In this document: piece by piece, positions 4,305-7,238 of the stretch
Layout: each line of letters starts with the position of its first letter
Position numbering within the stretch: the stretch's first letter is position 1
From: Chloroflexota bacterium
GTDB lineage: Bacteria; Chloroflexota; Dehalococcoidia; Lucifugimonadales; UBA3495
Assembly: GCA_022562335.1 (NCBI GenBank)
Contig: JADFPM010000139.1
Span: forward strand, 1 to 7,238
Reading direction: 5' to 3'
Length of the DNA: 7,238 nt
The notes under the pieces: generated by a model
Seen by the model: the letters and a program-made list of their open reading frames with translations, nothing else
Databases searched by the model: none
What the model was told of the DNA's origin: nothing
Program-made: the position numbers and the translations under genes

Positions 4305-7238
4305 CGTACCCCCCTCCGCCAGGGGTCTTGATGACGATCTTCTCACCCGGCCGCACCACCAGTTCCACTTTGCCGGGGAGCGCCTCTACCTGGCCGTTCC
4401 GCCGCACCAGCAGATTGCGCCCTCTGGCCCCCGGCCGCCCGCCTGCCAGGCCGTAGGGCGGATAGACCCGCCGCTCGGACAGGATGGAGACCTTGCGCGG
4501 CTCCAGAAACCGGATCTCCCGAATGACGCCGTCCCCACCCCGGTAGCGCCCCTTGCCGCCCGAACCGCGCCGGATGGCGAACCGCTCCAGCCGGAGCTCG
4601 GGAAAGCGCTGCTCAAGCACTTCGGGATCGGTGATGCGCGTGTTGGTCATGTGGACCTGCACCGCCGACGCCCCGGGATGCCCATCCACCGCGCCGGAGC
4701 CGCCCGCGATGGTCTCGTAGTATTGCCTCCCCTGGCCGTCCTCCCGTCCAAAGAGGAAGTTGTTCATGGTCCCCTGAGAGGCGGCGGCCATCCCCAGGGC
4801 CCCCAGCAGGACATCCACCACCCGCTGGGAGGTCTCCACGTTGCCGCCCACCACCGCCGCGTCCGGGGAGGGGTTGAGCAGGCAGCCCTGGGGAATATGG
4901 ATGGTGACCGGTTCCAGGCAACCCGAGTTCAAAGGGATGTCCCGGTCGATGAGGGTCCGCAACACGTAAAGGACGGCGGCCTTGGTCACCGCCACCGGCG
5001 CGTTCAGGTTGCCGGGCAACTGGGGCGAGGTGCCGGAAAAGTCGATGGTGGCCCGATGGGACCAGGGGGGATCGGTCCCCCGCTGAATGGTGATGCGCAC
5101 CGCAATCCGGGCGCCGTCGTCCAGGAAGTCTTCGAAGGTCGCATTAAAGAAATCGCCCGCGCTCAGAAAATTACCCAGAGCCTCCCGCAACGCCTCAGCG
5201 GCGTTGTCGCGGATATGCCCCATGTAGGCGTGGACCGTCGCCAGGCTGTACTTGTCCACCAGCCGCTGCAACTCCCCCACGCCCCGGTTGTTGGCGGCCA
5301 CCTGGGCCTTCAGATCGGATATTCGCTCTTCAATATTACGGGCCGGGTAAGGCGCGTCAAGGAGCAACCGCCGTACTGCTTGCTCCCGCAGTTGGCCGCC
5401 GCTCACCAGCAGGAAGTTGTCGATGACCACCCCCTCCTCAATGAGGGTGGTGGCAAAGGGCGGCATGGAGCCGGGGGTGATGCCGCCGATGTCGGCGTGG
5501 TGGCCCCGGGAGGCGACATAGAACAGGGGCCGGTCGTCGGGACCAAACATCGGGGTAATGACCGTCACGTCGGGCAAATGCGACCCCCCGCCATGGGGAT
5601 TGTTAGTCACGTAAACCTCGCCGGGACGCATCCGCTCCCCATTGGCCTGGATGATCCCCTGCACCGATTCGCTCATGGCGCCCAGGTGCACGGGGATGTG
5701 GGGCGCGTTGGCCACCAGCTGCCCTTGCGGGTCAAAAATGGCGCAGGAGAAGTCGAGGCGCTCCTTGATATTTATGGAATGGGCGGTGTTGGCCAGGCTG
5801 GTGCCCATCTGTTCGGCCACGCTCATGAACAGGTTGTTGAACACTTCCAGCATGATGGGGTCCCGTTGGGTGTCCACCACTTCAGTCTCGAGGGCCCCTT
5901 GCTCCACCACCAGGTGTCCGTAGCTATTGACGGTAGCGGTAAATCCCGGCTCGATGAGGATGGTGGAATAGGGCTCCACCACGATGGCCGGTCCCCTGAC
6001 GCGGACCCCAACCTCCAGCTGCTCACGTCGATACACGGATGTTTCCGTGGCCTGGCGGGCAAACGTGACCGGGACCGTCTCCATAGGGAACGGCCGGGCC
6101 GGGCCGCGTGACCTGGGAAGTTCGGTCTCCTCAAAAGCGCCGCCTTTGCCCACCACCTCCACCCGGATATTGACCAGTTCCAACGGCACACCGGCGGGGC
6201 GGAAGCCGAAATGCCGCTGGTAGGTCGCCAGGAAGGCCGGCGCAATCTCGTCATACGCGACGAAGGGTACGGAAAGATAGCTGTCCGTCCCCAATGGGCG
6301 CAGGTCCATGAGGCGCTCGACTAGAATGTCGTCTTTGGGGATGCCCAGACCCTCGATTTCGCGGACCAGCGGCCGGGCCAGCCGTTCGAAAGCGCCGTCG
6401 AGGGTTTGAAACAGGTCGGGGGTCAACACCTGCACCAGCGCTTTGATCCCGTAGCGCAGGTGGTCGGCCACGGCGATGCCATAGGCGGAGAGCAGTCCCG
6501 CCAACGGGTGGATAATGATTTTGCGAAGGCCCAAAATCCGGGCGATGGCACAGGCATGCTGGGCGGCGGCCCCGCCGAAACAGACCAACGCGTGGGTCCG
6601 GATGTCGAAGCCCCGGGCGACGGAGATTTCCTTGATGGGCTTGGCCATGATTTCGTTGGCGATCTTGATGCACCCCAGGGCAATCTCCCGGGGCGATAGG
6701 GTGGCGCCCAGCCGGCCGTTCACCGTGGCGGCCAGTTCCTTGAACTTCCGCTCAACGACGGCCCGATCGATCGGTTGGTCCTGGTGGGGGCCGAAAGTAC
6801 GGGGGAAATGGGCCGGGAGAATGCGGCCCAACAGGAGGTTGGCATCGGTGAGGGCCAGGGGACCACCCCGGCCGTAGCAGGCCGGTCCCGGATCAGCACC
6901 CGCCGACCGGGGCCCAACCCGCAGCTTCTGGCCGTCAAACCAGAGGATAGAACCCCCGCCGGCCGCCACCGTGTTCACGTCCAGGCTCGGCGCCTGGAAC
7001 TGCACCCCCGCCGTCTCCACCTCGAACACCTTCTCGAAGGTCCCGCCGTAGCGGCAGACATCGGTGGAGGTGCCGCCCATGTCAAACCCGATGGTCTCCG
7101 CCACGTCGTTGAGCCTGGCCACGGCGGCGGTAGCCAGCACCCCGCCAGCCGGACCGGAGCTGATGGCATCCTTGCCGGTAAATAGATCGGCCACCGTCAG
7201 GCCGCCCGAACTCTGCATGAACTCCAGGAGAATATCCC
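4294..7238 (-). CDS. Fused HyuA-HyuB hydantoinase / 5-oxoprolinase (OPLAH-like), 5' end beyond window
   Basis: Probable cytoplasmic ATP-dependent amidohydrolase that opens a cyclic amide such as 5-oxoproline (to glutamate) or a hydantoin. The frame stays open to the right edge: DILLEF is read upstream of the internal ATG at 7218, so the true start is outside. About 980 residues are visible; fused enzymes of this type have about 1,250-1,290, so roughly 300 N-terminal residues are missing. Numbering from that Met, the HyuA half (to about 440) has SGPAGGV (21-27), FDMGGTSTDV (45-54, the actin-like/ASKHA nucleotide-binding signature), AAGGGS (85-90), GADPGPACYG (107-116) and CFGGAAAQHACAIA (213-226). 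The HyuB half begins near 453 (DPIMLEVFNNLFMSVAEQMG) and has NNPHGGGSHLPDVT (539-552) and SRGHHADIGG (570-579), whose His/Asp residues resemble the metal ligands of the related acetone carboxylase alpha subunit. It ends in the family tail TPGGGGYG. No frameshift is seen. Similarity to eukaryotic OPLAH favours 5-oxoprolinase, but N-methylhydantoinase is not excluded. Confidence 0.93.
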   Translation of the reverse strand, partial: DILLEFMQSSGGLTVADLFTGKDAISSGPAGGVLATAAVARLNDVAETIGFDMGGTSTDVCRYGGTFEKVFEVETAGVQFQAPSLDVNTVAAGGGSILWFDGQKLRVGPRSAGADPGPACYGRGGPLALTDANLLLGRILPAHFPRTFGPHQDQPIDRAVVERKFKELAATVNGRLGATLSPREIALGCIKIANEIMAKPIKEISVARGFDIRTHALVCFGGAAAQHACAIARILGLRKIIIHPLAGLLSAYGIAVADHLRYGIKALVQVLTPDLFQTLDGAFERLARPLVREIEGLGIPKDDILVERLMDLRPLGTDSYLSVPFVAYDEIAPAFLATYQRHFGFRPAGVPLELVNIRVEVVGKGGAFEETELPRSRGPARPFPMETVPVTFARQATETSVYRREQLEVGVRVRGPAIVVEPYSTILIEPGFTATVNSYGHLVVEQGALETEVVDTQRDPIMLEVFNNLFMSVAEQMGTSLANTAHSINIKERLDFSCAIFDPQGQLVANAPHIPVHLGAMSESVQGIIQANGERMRPGEVYVTNNPHGGGSHLPDVTVITPMFGPDDRPLFYVASRGHHADIGGITPGSMPPFATTLIEEGVVIDNFLLVSGGQLREQAVRRLLLDAPYPARNIEERISDLKAQVAANNRGVGELQRLVDKYSLATVHAYMGHIRDNAAEALREALGNFLSAGDFFNATFEDFLDDGARIAVRITIQRGTDPPWSHRATIDFSGTSPQLPGNLNAPVAVTKAAVLYVLRTLIDRDIPLNSGCLEPVTIHIPQGCLLNPSPDAAVVGGNVETSQRVVDVLLGALGMAAASQGTMNNFLFGREDGQGRQYYETIAGGSGAVDGHPGASAVQVHMTNTRITDPEVLEQRFPELRLERFAIRRGSGGKGRYRGGDGVIREIRFLEPRKVSILSERRVYPPYGLAGGRPGARGRNLLVRRNGQVEALPGKVELVVRPGEKIVIKTPGGGGYGAG
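4313..4317 (-). promoter_or_regulatory. Ribosome-binding site for UbiA inside the hydantoinase coding end
   Basis: GGAGG on the minus strand lies eight bases before the proposed GTG start at 4304. It falls within the codons for the conserved glycine tail (GGGGYG) of the upstream hydantoinase. Its position decides the UbiA start and suggests that ribosomes finishing the first gene, at TAG 4296-4294, restart on the second. Confidence 0.5.

Noticed and set aside
4114..6111. A 665-codon open frame on the plus strand opposite the hydantoinase
   Set aside because: Its translation is rich in Gly, His, Pro, Arg and Gln and resembles no family. It is the antisense shadow of a strongly conserved minus-strand gene in high-GC DNA, and also crosses the end of UbiA.
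2..7238. Defence, phage, CRISPR or toxin-antitoxin system
   Set aside because: All four large genes belong to metabolic, transport or scaffold families, and no repeat-spacer array, integrase, nuclease or toxin-like small gene was found.

Overview
The window looks bacterial: dense protein-coding DNA, high GC, short gaps between genes and a Shine-Dalgarno-like site before at least two genes. The gene families present (an SGLT-type sodium/solute symporter, a membrane-anchored FlgO/TolB-like TPR protein, a UbiA-family prenyltransferase and a fused HyuA-HyuB hydantoinase/5-oxoprolinase) are typical of free-living, often uncultured Gram-negative lineages. The sequence alone does not fix the phylum. 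No rRNA, tRNA, CRISPR array, transposase or phage gene was recognised.

Layout. (1) Positions 2-1465, minus strand: most of a sodium/solute symporter very close to the vSGLT/SGLT galactose-glucose group; it runs off the left edge without a stop codon. (2) Positions 1466-1771: a 306-bp gap between divergent genes. It holds a nested inverted-repeat element of about 115-120 bp (a 10-bp perfect outer repeat, a 5-bp second stem and two inner hairpins) and weak promoter candidates. (3) Positions 1772-3400, plus strand: a 542-residue protein with two N-terminal membrane helices, a FlgO/TolB-like domain and a TPR array. (4) Positions 3401-3458: a short gap between convergent genes with a terminator-like hairpin. 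(5) Positions 3459-4304, minus strand: a UbiA-type polytopic prenyltransferase with an intact first aspartate-rich motif and an eroded second one. (6) Positions 4294-7238, minus strand: a large fused HyuA-HyuB (OPLAH-like) ATP-dependent amidohydrolase whose N-terminus lies beyond the right edge.

How the genes may work together. The hydantoinase/oxoprolinase and UbiA genes overlap by about 11 bp. The glycine codons of the hydantoinase tail supply the ribosome-binding site of UbiA, so the two are probably one translationally coupled operon. The symporter and the TPR protein are transcribed divergently from the shared gap and could share control elements; this is inference from layout only. I see no defence system or other clearly new multi-gene system. 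The features most worth a second look are the structured intergenic element, the degenerate second motif of the UbiA enzyme, and the coupling of an oxoprolinase-type gene to a membrane prenyltransferase.
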